DNA of 64,000 nucleotides from Rhodopseudomonas boonkerdii (GTDB taxonomy: Bacteria; Pseudomonadota; Alphaproteobacteria; Rhizobiales; Xanthobacteraceae), in NCBI RefSeq assembly GCF_021184025.1, contig NZ_CP036537.1, positions 1,612,001 to 1,676,000 on the forward strand, written 5' to 3'. The position numbers and the translations under genes are program-made. This document shows, in pieces, positions 36,265-44,422 of the stretch. Numbering within the stretch: the first letter of the stretch is position 1; every line of letters starts with the position of its first letter. Under the pieces are notes generated by a model. That model was not told where the DNA came from. It was given only the letters and a program-made list of their open reading frames with translations, and did not search any database.

Positions 36265-37842
36265 ATGCGTGACTTCATGGCCGTTGCCCGTTCCGTCGCC
36301 GTTGCCGAGCACGGGATGGCCGCAACCTCGCACCCGCTGGCGACGTTGGCCGCGGTGGAGATGCTGAAGTCAGGCGGCAATGCCATCGACGCGGCGCTGG
36401 CGGCGGTGGCCGTGCAATGCGTGGCCGATCCGGCCATGACCGGTATCGGTGGCGACTGTTTCGCGCTCTATTCGCCCAAGGGGGGCGCCCCGATCGCGCT
36501 GAACGGTTCCGGCCGCACCCCGGCGAAGATCGATTCCGAGAAATATGCCAATAGCGGCGCACGGGACATTCCGGAAACCTGCGTCGAGACCGTCACCGTA
36601 CCCGGCGCGATCGATGCATGGTGCACGCTGAGCAAGGATCATGGCTCAAAGCCGCTGGCGGAGGTTTTTGCCGCGGCGATCAACGCTGCCGAGAACGGTT
36701 TTATCATCACGCCGCGCGTGGCTGCCGACTGGACTAAATGGCGCCGCAAGCTGGAAGCGCATGCTGACTGTGCCGCGCAATATCTGCCGGGCGGCCATGC
36801 GCCGGCCGTCGGCGACAAGCGCGTGCAGCCAGCGCTTGCTGCCACACTGCGCCGTGTCGCCCGCGAAGGGCGCAACGGTTTCTATCAGGGACAGGTGGCC
36901 GACGACATCATCACCACGTTGCGCGCCGTCGGCGGCGCCCATGAGGCCGACGATTTCGACGCACAGCGCTCGGACTACGTGACGCCGATCTCGACCAATT
37001 ATCAGGGCTATGATGTCGTCGAGTGCCCGCCCAACGGTCAGGGGTTGGCGGCGCTGATGATCCTGCGCATGCTGGCGGGCTTCGACATCAAGAGCTTGAG
37101 CGAGGCCGACCGCATCCATGTACTCGCCGAGGCGACCAAGGCGGCCTATCGCACCCGCGATGCCTATTTCTGCGATCCGGCGATTGCGCCGACCGATGTG
37201 GAACGCTTCCTGTCGGACAAGTTCATCGGTGACCTCCGCGCCAAGATCGACATGAAGAAGGCATCCCCGGAAGAGGAATGGGATTCCGTGATCCACAAGG
37301 ACACGGTGTATCTCACCGTGGTCGACCGCGATCTCAATGCGGTGTCGCTGATCAATTCGCTGTTCGGCCCGTTCGGCAGCGGCATCTATGCCAAGAAGTC
37401 CGGCGTGCTGCTGCATCATCGCGGCTGGAGTTTCCGCGCCAAGCCCGGTCACGTGAATTCGCTCGGCCCGCGCAAGCGGCCGATGCATACGATCATCCCG
37501 GGCATGCTGATGAAGGATGGGCGCGCGGTGATGCCGTTCGGTGTGATGGGCGGGCATTATCAGGCCACCGGCCATGCCCAGTTCATCTCCAATGTGCTCG
37601 ACCTGAAGATGGACATTCAGGAGGCAGCCGAGGCGCCGCGCTCATTCGCAACCAACAATGTGCTGCAGCTCGAAAAGACCATCTCCGAGGCCGTGCGCAA
37701 CGATCTCGTGGCGCGCGGCCATACACTGCAGATGATGGATACCGGCATCGGCGGCGCCCAGGCGATCCGGATCGATTATCAGCGCGGCGTTCTTCTTGGC
37801 GCATCGGACCACCGCAAGGACGGTATGGCGCTCGGCTTCTGA
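36265..37842 (+). CDS. Gamma-glutamyltransferase-family Ntn hydrolase
   Basis: A 525-residue member of the gamma-glutamyltranspeptidase family. The likely autoprocessing and catalytic nucleophile is Thr347 in [16 protein letters not shown], dividing the protein into subunits of about 346 and 179 residues. [30 protein letters not shown] and [15 protein letters not shown] are conserved large-subunit motifs. No signal peptide is seen with the ATG at 36265 (GAGGA upstream), so it is probably cytoplasmic, unlike E. coli Ggt. Related amidases and acylases share this fold, so the substrate is uncertain. Confidence 0.86.
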   Translation: MRDFMAVARSVAVAEHGMAATSHPLATLAAVEMLKSGGNAIDAALAAVAVQCVADPAMTGIGGDCFALYSPKGGAPIALNGSGRTPAKIDSEKYANSGARDIPETCVETVTVPGAIDAWCTLSKDHGSKPLAEVFAAAINAAENGFIITPRVAADWTKWRRKLEAHADCAAQYLPGGHAPAVGDKRVQPALAATLRRVAREGRNGFYQGQVADDIITTLRAVGGAHEADDFDAQRSDYVTPISTNYQGYDVVECPPNGQGLAALMILRMLAGFDIKSLSEADRIHVLAEATKAAYRTRDAYFCDPAIAPTDVERFLSDKFIGDLRAKIDMKKASPEEEWDSVIHKDTVYLTVVDRDLNAVSLINSLFGPFGSGIYAKKSGVLLHHRGWSFRAKPGHVNSLGPRKRPMHTIIPGMLMKDGRAVMPFGVMGGHYQATGHAQFISNVLDLKMDIQEAAEAPRSFATNNVLQLEKTISEAVRNDLVARGHTLQMMDTGIGGAQAIRIDYQRGVLLGASDHRKDGMALGF

Positions 37843-37906
37843 TCGAAAGCAATATTCGTCGAGGATGGAACAGCTGATCGGTAAGAACGTTCGCCAGATT
37901 CTCAGT

Positions 37907-38776
37907 TCAGGGCGGCGTCCGGCCTTCACCCGCGTTCCATAGTGCATCGAGTCCGCTGCGGTAGTTCGGGTTCCGCAGGCCGATACCCAGTTCGTTCTTC
38001 AGCCGTGTATTGGAAATACGGTTGTTCGATGCGTAGAAGCTGCGGGCCATCGGGCTGAGATCGGCGGTCTCGAAGGCCTGTTCGGGAGGCGGCGGAATCT
38101 GCATGAGGCCGGCCGCGTAAGTGACGATATCCTGCGGCGGCGCTGGTTCGTCGTCGCAGACATTCCAGATGCCGGCATGCGGATGTTCGGCAGCGGCTGC
38201 GATCGCCCGCACGATGTCGTCGACATGAATGCGGTTGAATACTTGCCCCTGTTTAACGATCCGATGCGCGCTGCCGTTGGCGAGATTGACAAGCGCGTTA
38301 CGACCGGGGCCATAGATGCCGGCAAGGCGAAGAATGCGAAGGCGATCCCCGCACGTGTTTTGCCACGCCGTCTCCGCGCGAACGCGCAGGCCGCGACGGG
38401 TGTCGTCATGAACAACGGCCGCGGTTTCGTCGATCCACGCACCGGCATGATCGGTGTAGATGCCGACGGTCGAGAGATAGATCACGCGCGCTTGGTTCCC
38501 CGCGATCTGCTCTCCGAATTGCGCCAGCACGGGATCACCGCTTTTTCCGGGTGGGACCGAAGTCAAAATCAGATCGGCGCGCGCGATACGCTCCGTGATT
38601 TCTGGGGCGGCATGCGCATCGTCGAATAGAAGTATATCGAGCGGCTCATCTGCGAGAGATGCGTGGCGCTCTTCGGTGCGTACTGTGCCGGCGATCTCGG
38701 CAAAAGCAGCGGCATGCATGCGGATGAAGTAAAGACAGCTATAGCCAAGTCCGAAAACGAACAGACGTTTGCGCAA
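37907..38776 (-). CDS. NAD(P)-binding SDR-like protein, YeeZ family
   Basis: A 289-residue Rossmann protein of the YeeZ-like extended SDR/epimerase group. It starts RLFVFGLGYSCLYFI, a degenerate GxGxxG, with STVGIYTDHAGAWIDE in the middle (the usual catalytic Tyr region) and FNRIHVDDIVRAIAAA near 190-205. Function of the family is not established. It is transcribed divergently from the STN-domain gene, and their shared 180-base upstream region contains the Pho box at 38869-38886. Confidence 0.82.
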   Translation of the reverse strand: MRKRLFVFGLGYSCLYFIRMHAAAFAEIAGTVRTEERHASLADEPLDILLFDDAHAAPEITERIARADLILTSVPPGKSGDPVLAQFGEQIAGNQARVIYLSTVGIYTDHAGAWIDETAAVVHDDTRRGLRVRAETAWQNTCGDRLRILRLAGIYGPGRNALVNLANGSAHRIVKQGQVFNRIHVDDIVRAIAAAAEHPHAGIWNVCDDEPAPPQDIVTYAAGLMQIPPPPEQAFETADLSPMARSFYASNNRISNTRLKNELGIGLRNPNYRSGLDALWNAGEGRTPP

Positions 38777-38868
38777 GATAAGTATCCATATTTGGTCGTC
38801 ATCGCCGGATGACGTGCTGACGACAGCAATGGCACAAGGACAAGACGAGTGTGTCTTCTCCGTCCGTC

Positions 38869-38886
38869 TTTGTCATCTGATTGTCA
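38869..38886 (+). promoter_or_regulatory. Pho box (PhoB site) before the signalling/secretion cluster
   Basis: TTGTCATCTGATTGTCAT: two identical seven-base repeats TTGTCAT, four bases apart, giving the 11-bp period of a Pho box (consensus CTGTCAT-N4-CTGTCAT); each half matches six of seven bases. A possible -10 (TCTATT, 38899-38904) lies 12 bases downstream, as expected for a PhoB-activated promoter, and the candidate ATG at 38957 follows about 50 bases later. Confidence 0.72.
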
Positions 38887-38956
38887 TTTAATCCAGATTT
38901 CTATTCCGGTGTTGTGGTGCTTGCTGCCGTTGGCTTGCTTCGATAAGAACGACGCA

Positions 38957-39793
38957 ATGCAGCATCGCACAATCGCGACGTTGTGTCGGGTTGTTTCATT
39001 CGAAGTCCGCAGGATGCGTCTCAGTCAGCGTTTGGGTGACCTGAATCCGGGGAGGGGCTTCGATGCGTTGGCACGGGGTCTTGGTCGCTTGCGCTCTGGA
39101 TGCCGCATTCAGGCGTTGATGGTGATCGCTGCCATCCTTGCAGGCGGTGCTATAGTGTCGGCGATCGCGGCGAATGACGATCCACATCAGCATGCATCGA
39201 TCAATTTCAAGATTCCGAGCCAGCCGCTGGCGGCCGCACTGCAGACCTATAGCAAGGTCACTGGCGTGCAATTGCTCTATGAGAGCGATGCTGCCGGGAA
39301 GCGTCTCTCGGTACCGGTCGAAGGCGAGTATACGCGCGATGCCGCCTTGCGCATGCTGATTGCGGATACGGATCTGGTGATCCGCTATACGCGTTCCAAC
39401 TCCATTACGTTGGTGCCGGCGTCTGCCGATCCCGACGCCCCGCCGGAAGCCGTATTCGGCGGGCAGGTCGATCTCACCCTCGACACCCTGGTGGTGCGCA
39501 GGCAACGACCAAGCAGCGATCCGTCGCAGTTGCGTGCTTATAGTGGCATTATCCAGTCCGACATCCAGCACGCGCTGCGTAAGGACGCGAAGACACGCAA
39601 CGGCGCTTACAGTGCGGGCATCAAGCTGTGGATCGATAACCCGCGCACCGTGCGCAAGACCGAATTGTTCCGGTCGTCCGGCGATCAGGAACGCGACGAG
39701 ACCATCGCGCGTGTGCTCGAGGGCATGCAGGTGAGCCAGGCGCCGCCAGCCAATACGCCTCAGCCCGTCACGGTCATGATCACGGTACGCTAG
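38957..39793 (+). CDS. STN-domain signal transducer with TonB-C-like tail (VreA-like)
   Basis: A 278-residue protein. Residues 52-71 are one hydrophobic segment (signal peptide or anchor). Residues 82-153 are an STN domain (INFKIPSQPLAAALQTYSKVTGVQLLYES), the periplasmic signalling domain normally found on TonB-dependent receptors. Residues 193-278 resemble a TonB C-terminal domain (GIIQSDIQHALRK, AGIKLWIDN, PVTVMITVR). There is no plug or beta-barrel. It is followed by TonB, ECF sigma and FecR genes. This is the layout of VreA in P. aeruginosa PUMA3. Start is uncertain (38957 or 39014); the Pho box rules out starts further upstream. Confidence 0.78.
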   Translation: MQHRTIATLCRVVSFEVRRMRLSQRLGDLNPGRGFDALARGLGRLRSGCRIQALMVIAAILAGGAIVSAIAANDDPHQHASINFKIPSQPLAAALQTYSKVTGVQLLYESDAAGKRLSVPVEGEYTRDAALRMLIADTDLVIRYTRSNSITLVPASADPDAPPEAVFGGQVDLTLDTLVVRRQRPSSDPSQLRAYSGIIQSDIQHALRKDAKTRNGAYSAGIKLWIDNPRTVRKTELFRSSGDQERDETIARVLEGMQVSQAPPANTPQPVTVMITVR

Positions 39794-39795
39794 AG

Positions 39796-40503
39796 ATGGC
39801 GGGCAAGCGATCATCGACGATCTGGCAGAGATCCGGAGATGCAGGATTGGATCCTGATTTCGATCTCTATACGGACTCCACATCCGGCACGTGGCGCTGG
39901 TTCGTCGGCAGTGCGGTGCTCGTGCCTGTGCTGGTGGTGGCGGGCGTCTACTGGCTGCATCAGGTGCCGGTCGGTCCGGCCGCTCGGCAAGGGCACTCGA
40001 CGATACAGGTCGAGCTGATTGCAACGCCGTCCCCTGCAATGGAGGTCAGGCAGGCGTCGGTGCAACCAAATCCGCCGATTGTCGATTTCCAGACGGAAGC
40101 CAAGATCTCGGAGCAGAGTGTCGCGCCGGTTGAGCAGGAGATTGCTCCGCCGCAACCGCTGATGCGACCGCAACCGGCTGCTGCCCCGGCCCAGAGACCG
40201 GCAGGGGGCGGACAACGGCAGGCGATTTCTGCAGGAGCGGCATCGCGCTTTCAGCAGCAGTTACAAACGCATATCGAACGCTACCAACGCGATCCCGGCG
40301 CGAGTGGGAAGGTGCTCGTGCTGTTTGCTATGCGTCGGGATGGCACGCTGGTCCGCCTCGACGTGAAAACGAGTTCAGGACGGGCGCTGCTCGATCAGGA
40401 AGCGATGGAAACGATTCGGCGCGCGCAACCGCTACCGCGTATTCCGGCCGAGATGCCCGATCTCATTACGGTGTTGCTGCCTGTTGCATTTGATGCACGC
40501 TGA
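39796..40503 (+). CDS. TonB-family energy transducer (first copy)
   Basis: A 235-residue TonB-like protein. A cytoplasmic head of about 33 residues, a membrane helix at 34-55, a Pro/Gln/Ala-rich periplasmic spacer (residues 100-145) and a TonB C-terminal domain at 150-235 (RYQRDPGASGKVLVLFAMRRDGTLVRLDVKTSSGRALLD, then AEMPDLITVLLPVAF). It lies two bases after the STN gene. It may couple the ExbB/ExbD motor encoded 4 kb downstream to the outer membrane, or have a role in signalling to FecR. Confidence 0.85.
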   Translation: MAGKRSSTIWQRSGDAGLDPDFDLYTDSTSGTWRWFVGSAVLVPVLVVAGVYWLHQVPVGPAARQGHSTIQVELIATPSPAMEVRQASVQPNPPIVDFQTEAKISEQSVAPVEQEIAPPQPLMRPQPAAAPAQRPAGGGQRQAISAGAASRFQQQLQTHIERYQRDPGASGKVLVLFAMRRDGTLVRLDVKTSSGRALLDQEAMETIRRAQPLPRIPAEMPDLITVLLPVAFDAR

Positions 40504-40620
40504 ACGAAATCCTGCCGCCCCGGGAAATTGGTTCGTTGTTCCGTAATCAATTTGTCATGAGCGGACGGTAACACCCTGCCTGCTGAGGTCGTGATCGGTT
40601 CGTGTACAAGGCGGTAACCG

Positions 40621-41160
40621 TTGAGTGGGGTAGATCGTACAACGTTGCGCGACGTCCTGGCGGCCGATTATACCGGCCTTTTCAGACGTTTGACGCGAAA
40701 GCTCGGCTCCTCGGAGCTAGCGGGCGATGCCCTGCAGGAAACTTTTCTGCGCGTCGAACGGATGTCGAATGCTCCGGCGGTCCAGAGCCCGAAAGATTAT
40801 CTGTTTCGCATCGCGCTCAATGTTGCCACCGACCGTCGCCGAGTCGAACAGCGTCATCTTAGCCTCGATGCTGTCGACGCATTGCTCGACATTCCGGATG
40901 ATACGCCAGACGCTGCCGCAGTCATGGAGGGGCGTCAGGATATCGAAGCCCTCGATCGTGCGCTGGCGGAATTGCCGGCGCGTGCGCGCCAGGTGTTCAT
41001 GGCTGCAGTTGTGAAGAAGCAGCCGGACCACGAAATCGCCGCGCAATTGGGCGTGAGTGTCAGAACGGTTGAAATCGATCTGCGCAATGCGTTGAAGCAT
41101 TGTGCGCAGCGGCTTGACCGCACTTTGATCAGACGGACCGGGGGGCCCCGCCCGCGCTAA
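40621..41160 (+). CDS. ECF sigma factor, FecI-like (VreI-like)
   Basis: A 179-residue extracytoplasmic-function sigma factor. Region 2 is at about residues 12-80 (YTGLFRRLTRKLGSSELAGDALQETFLRVER, DYLFRIALNVATDRRR), region 4 at 115-170 (LPARARQVFMAAVVKKQPDHEIAAQLGVSVRTVEIDLRNALKHCAQRL), both as in FecI/PvdS proteins. It starts with TTG at 40621 behind AAGGCGG six bases upstream. It should direct RNA polymerase to promoters in or beyond this cluster once released by the FecR-like protein. Confidence 0.9.
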   Translation: MSGVDRTTLRDVLAADYTGLFRRLTRKLGSSELAGDALQETFLRVERMSNAPAVQSPKDYLFRIALNVATDRRRVEQRHLSLDAVDALLDIPDDTPDAAAVMEGRQDIEALDRALAELPARARQVFMAAVVKKQPDHEIAAQLGVSVRTVEIDLRNALKHCAQRLDRTLIRRTGGPRPR

Positions 41161-41460
41161 CGATCGAAGGACCTGCCGCTCATGGCAGGCGAGGACTCCG
41201 GCAAGATTTCTCTTTACGGGTTGTTGCTGGAGTTGGCTCGAAACTATCGGGCCACAAAAATCTGTGCCATTAAGCGACGATTCGGCTGCGGGATAGCGTG
41301 GCCTCAACCGTCTATTAATCGAGAAGGCACTGTCATCCATTTCGATTCGTCACGTCGGAAACCGCGACATCAATGATCCGCATCATTTCTTCAGTCCAGT
41401 TTCTAAACGTCTCAGCGCGAGAGGCTATCGCGTTGATCGTGGGCTGCTGGTTGTGCCCGG
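41161..41460. other. Gap between sigma and anti-sigma genes
   Basis: 300 bases without a convincing gene, unusual because FecI and FecR genes normally abut or overlap. It contains a small hairpin (CCTGCC...GGCAGG, about 41172-41189). A short open frame at 41182-41376 has no ribosome binding site or family resemblance. It could hold a separate promoter for the FecR-like gene. Confidence 0.5.
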
Positions 41461-42423
41461 GTGACTGAGACGAAGGACGATAACGATTTGCTCGATCGGG
41501 CAATCGACTGGGTTGCATTGTTGCGCTCGGGGCGAGCGACCGTTGGTGATGCCGAGCGGTTGCAGCGCTGGCGTGCGCTGAGTCCTGCGCATGAGGCGGC
41601 ATTCCGGCAGGCTGCGCGCATTTATCGCGATCTTGGCGTTATGGGGACAGAGCTCGAGCGCCGGAAGGTTCGGCCGTTCGTGGCCCGGCGCGTCGTCACG
41701 CGGCGCGCATTGATCGGCGGTGCGCTGGCTGCTTCCGTTGCGGGCTATATGGTGGTGAAGCCGCCGCTGGAGCTGTGGCCCTCGCTGGCGGAAATGTCAG
41801 CGGACTATCGCACGGCGAAAGGCGAACAGCTTGATGTCGCGCTGACGGATAATGTGTCGCTCAAACTCAATACGCAAACGAGCGTGGCGGTTCGTGGTAG
41901 CGGTATCAATCCCCGCATCGAGTTGATTTCCGGAGAAGCTGCAATCAGTTCACGGCGTCTCGTGTCAGAGCCGCTGGTGGTGATTGCTGCGGATGGCCAG
42001 ATCGCGTCATCGGCGGGGGAAGTGAATGTCCGCTGTATTGATGGTGTCGTGCTCGCCGTCTGTATTCAGGGTTCGATCACTGTGAGTCATGGCGGACGCA
42101 GCGTCGAGCTGACCAGCGGCCAGCAGATTGCATATTCAGCGTCGGAGCCGCTCGGTAAGCCTGTCCCCGTCGCCGATCCCGATATGCTCGCGGCGTGGCG
42201 GGATAAGTTGTTGGTTTTCAAGGACGAGCCACTTGCAGCGGTGGTCAGCGAAATCAATCGCTATCGTCCCGGCAAGATCGTTGTGACCAGTACTGAGCTG
42301 GGGCGACGCTTGGTCAATGGCACCTTCCATATCGATAAGCTTGACGATTTCGTCGCTCAGGTTCGTCAGCTCTACGCGGTGAAAGTGCGGGCGTTGCCCG
42401 GCGGCCTCGTTCTGCTCAGCTGA
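41461..42423 (+). CDS. FecR-like anti-sigma factor (VreR-like)
   Basis: A 320-residue FecR protein. The cytoplasmic DUF4880 anti-sigma domain is at residues 8-60 (DRAIDWVALLRSGRATVGDAERLQRWRALSPAHEAAFRQA); TRRALIGG with a twin arginine precedes one membrane helix at 83-99, resembling FecR proteins inserted by the Tat pathway; the FecR periplasmic domain is at 110-220 and an STN-like DUF4974 domain at 245-320 (LAAVVSEINRYRPGKIVV). Starts with GTG at 41461. It should hold the ECF sigma factor until the STN protein signals. Confidence 0.9.
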   Translation: MTETKDDNDLLDRAIDWVALLRSGRATVGDAERLQRWRALSPAHEAAFRQAARIYRDLGVMGTELERRKVRPFVARRVVTRRALIGGALAASVAGYMVVKPPLELWPSLAEMSADYRTAKGEQLDVALTDNVSLKLNTQTSVAVRGSGINPRIELISGEAAISSRRLVSEPLVVIAADGQIASSAGEVNVRCIDGVVLAVCIQGSITVSHGGRSVELTSGQQIAYSASEPLGKPVPVADPDMLAAWRDKLLVFKDEPLAAVVSEINRYRPGKIVVTSTELGRRLVNGTFHIDKLDDFVAQVRQLYAVKVRALPGGLVLLS

Positions 42424-42628
42424 CAGTGCGCTGAAATTTTTTGCCGTTCGTTGGCGACGCGGCCGGCGGTGTGGCATTTCTATCACCTTTGTCACCAAGC
42501 GATTCGGTCTGCACGTTCTTCTTAATTTTCCTTTGCGGGTTGAACGTCGCCCAAACGTCTTCAGGACGTAGGGACCTGATTGCGAGCGCGCGGCTCGTCG
42601 TCCGTGTGCCCTCTTATGGGCTTGATAC
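42424..42628. promoter_or_regulatory. Presumed promoter region of the secretion operon
   Basis: 205 bases between the FecR-like gene and the TPS transporter gene. This is where an ECF-dependent promoter is expected. I see an A/T-rich patch (TTCTTCTTAATTTTCC, 42519-42534) and an ACGTC/GACGT inverted repeat near 42554-42568, but no motif I can assign with confidence. No Pho box with 11-bp period is present. Confidence 0.35.
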
Positions 42629-44422
42629 ATGCTTTTTTTTCTCCGAGACGATGTCGGTGCGAAGCTGCCGAAGTGGCGGTTTCTGCAATCTTCGGCTCCG
42701 GCAGTCCTGATGCTTGCAAGCATCAGCGCATTCTTTGGCGCTTCTCAGTCGGTTTGCGCGGCGCCAAGCCCGCAGGCGGAAACGAAATCTTCCGATGCGA
42801 AGGCGGGCGGTGGCAGGGCTGCCGGTAACAAAACCACGGCCGAAACTCCGCTGGCTGCACCTGCCGCGCCGCTGCAACGTTTCGATATCGACGACTTTGC
42901 CGTGCAGGGAGCCGACAAGCTGCCGCAGATCGACGTCGAAGAGGCGATCTATCCCTTCCTCGGCCCTAACCGTACCGCAGACGATGTCGAGAAAGCTCGG
43001 GCGGCGCTCGAAAAGGCCTATCACGACAAGGGCTTCCAGACTGTCAGCGTATCGGTCCCACAGCAGAATGCGCTCACCGGTCGAGTGATTCTGAAGGTTA
43101 CCGAGATGAAAGTCGGCCAGTTGCGCGTGAAAAATTCGCGCTACTTCGATCTCGACAAGGTCAAGGACAGGGCGCCGTCGCTGAAGCCGGGGACCGTGCC
43201 GGACTTCAACGCGGTCACCAAGGATATCGTCAGTCTCAACCAGTGGCCAGATCGTCGCGTGACGCCGGCGCTGCGGGCGGGTATCACGCCGGGCACGGTC
43301 GATGTCGATTTGAATGTCGAGGACAAAGCGCCGTTCCATGGCAGCGTGGAACTCAACAATCGCCGCTCGCCGAATACGACGGGGTCGAGGCTCATTGGCA
43401 CGGCGCGTTACGACAATCTGTGGCAGCTCGGCCATTCGTTCAGCTTTACCTATCAGGTCGCGCCGGAAAATTCGAAGGATGCCGAAGTCTTCTCGGCGTC
43501 GTATCTCGCGCGTTTCGAGGACATCGACTGGCTGACCGCGCTCGTCTACGGCGTGAAGTCGAGCAGCGATGTCGCCACCGTCGGTGGTATGAATGTTGTC
43601 GGCCCCGGCGAGATCATCGGTGCCCGCGCCGTCATGACGCTGCCGGCTCGCGAAAACTTCTTCCATACGCTGTCCATGGGTGTGGACTACAAGCATTTCG
43701 GTCAGACGATGCGGAGCACGGCGCCGACCGTCGATGGCATCAACAATTTCAGCACACCGATCACTTATTTCCCGGCGGTCGCCAGCTATGGCGCGACGTT
43801 CCAGGGCGAGAAGTCGCTGACCCAGCTCAACGCGTCGATCACCGCGGCCATGCGACCAGCGGGCGATGACTGGCGCCAGTTCGACAACAAGCGCGCCTGG
43901 GCGTCCGGCAGTTTCACGCATCTGAACGTCGATCTCGCCCATACGCACGAGCTGCCGGAAGGATTCCAGTTCTGGACCAAGGTCGCGGCGCAGGTCTCCG
44001 ACGGTCCGCAGGTCTCGAGCGAGCAGTTCAGCGTCGGCGGCATGGATACGGTTCGCGGCTATCTCGAATCCGAAGTGCTCGGTGATGACGGCATCGTCGG
44101 AAACATCGAAATCCGCTCTCCCGATGTCGGCAGCATGCTGCAGAAGGAAATGAAGGATGAGACAGGGCAGGGCAATCCACGTTTCACGACTTTTAACGAG
44201 TGGCGCTTCTTCGGCTTCGTCGATGCCGGTCATGTCCGCGTGCAGCGCCCGCTGCCCGAACAGCAGACGCGGTTCGACGTCTGGAGCTACGGCGCTGGCA
44301 CTCGGTTCAAGGTCTTCGAAGGCTTCAATGGCGTCATCGCCTATTCGGTGCCGATGATCAGCCAAGCTTACACGCATGCCAATTCTGGGCGCGTGAACTT
44401 CCGTATCTGGGGTGAATTCTGA
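42629..44422 (+). CDS. Two-partner secretion outer-membrane transporter (TpsB/ShlB family, PdtB-like)
   Basis: A 597-residue Omp85-superfamily protein. A signal sequence ends near residue 44 (SVCA/AP), followed by an Ala/Lys-rich spacer; a POTRA_2-type domain is at about 80-155 (FAVQGADKLPQIDVEEAIYPFLGP, GRVILKVTEMKVGQLRV), a second POTRA at 155-230, then a barrel. The lid-lock motif VRGY is at 475-478 in GGMDTVRGYLES. It should secrete a TpsA-like adhesin or enzyme across the outer membrane, but no such partner is encoded in the window. Its stop overlaps the ExbB gene. Confidence 0.88.
   Translation: MLFFLRDDVGAKLPKWRFLQSSAPAVLMLASISAFFGASQSVCAAPSPQAETKSSDAKAGGGRAAGNKTTAETPLAAPAAPLQRFDIDDFAVQGADKLPQIDVEEAIYPFLGPNRTADDVEKARAALEKAYHDKGFQTVSVSVPQQNALTGRVILKVTEMKVGQLRVKNSRYFDLDKVKDRAPSLKPGTVPDFNAVTKDIVSLNQWPDRRVTPALRAGITPGTVDVDLNVEDKAPFHGSVELNNRRSPNTTGSRLIGTARYDNLWQLGHSFSFTYQVAPENSKDAEVFSASYLARFEDIDWLTALVYGVKSSSDVATVGGMNVVGPGEIIGARAVMTLPARENFFHTLSMGVDYKHFGQTMRSTAPTVDGINNFSTPITYFPAVASYGATFQGEKSLTQLNASITAAMRPAGDDWRQFDNKRAWASGSFTHLNVDLAHTHELPEGFQFWTKVAAQVSDGPQVSSEQFSVGGMDTVRGYLESEVLGDDGIVGNIEIRSPDVGSMLQKEMKDETGQGNPRFTTFNEWRFFGFVDAGHVRVQRPLPEQQTRFDVWSYGAGTRFKVFEGFNGVIAYSVPMISQAYTHANSGRVNFRIWGEF

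Noticed and set aside
40523..40528. GGAAAT as a FecI-type -35 element before the ECF sigma gene
   Set aside because: No matching -10 (TCCTT-like) at the right distance; six bases alone are not enough.
41182..41376. A 64-codon frame between the sigma and anti-sigma genes
   Set aside because: No ribosome binding site, no family resemblance and mixed composition; kept only as part of the gap description.
42480..42500. TATCACCTTTGTCACC before the TPS gene as a second Pho box
   Set aside because: The two similar halves are offset by nine bases, not the required 11.
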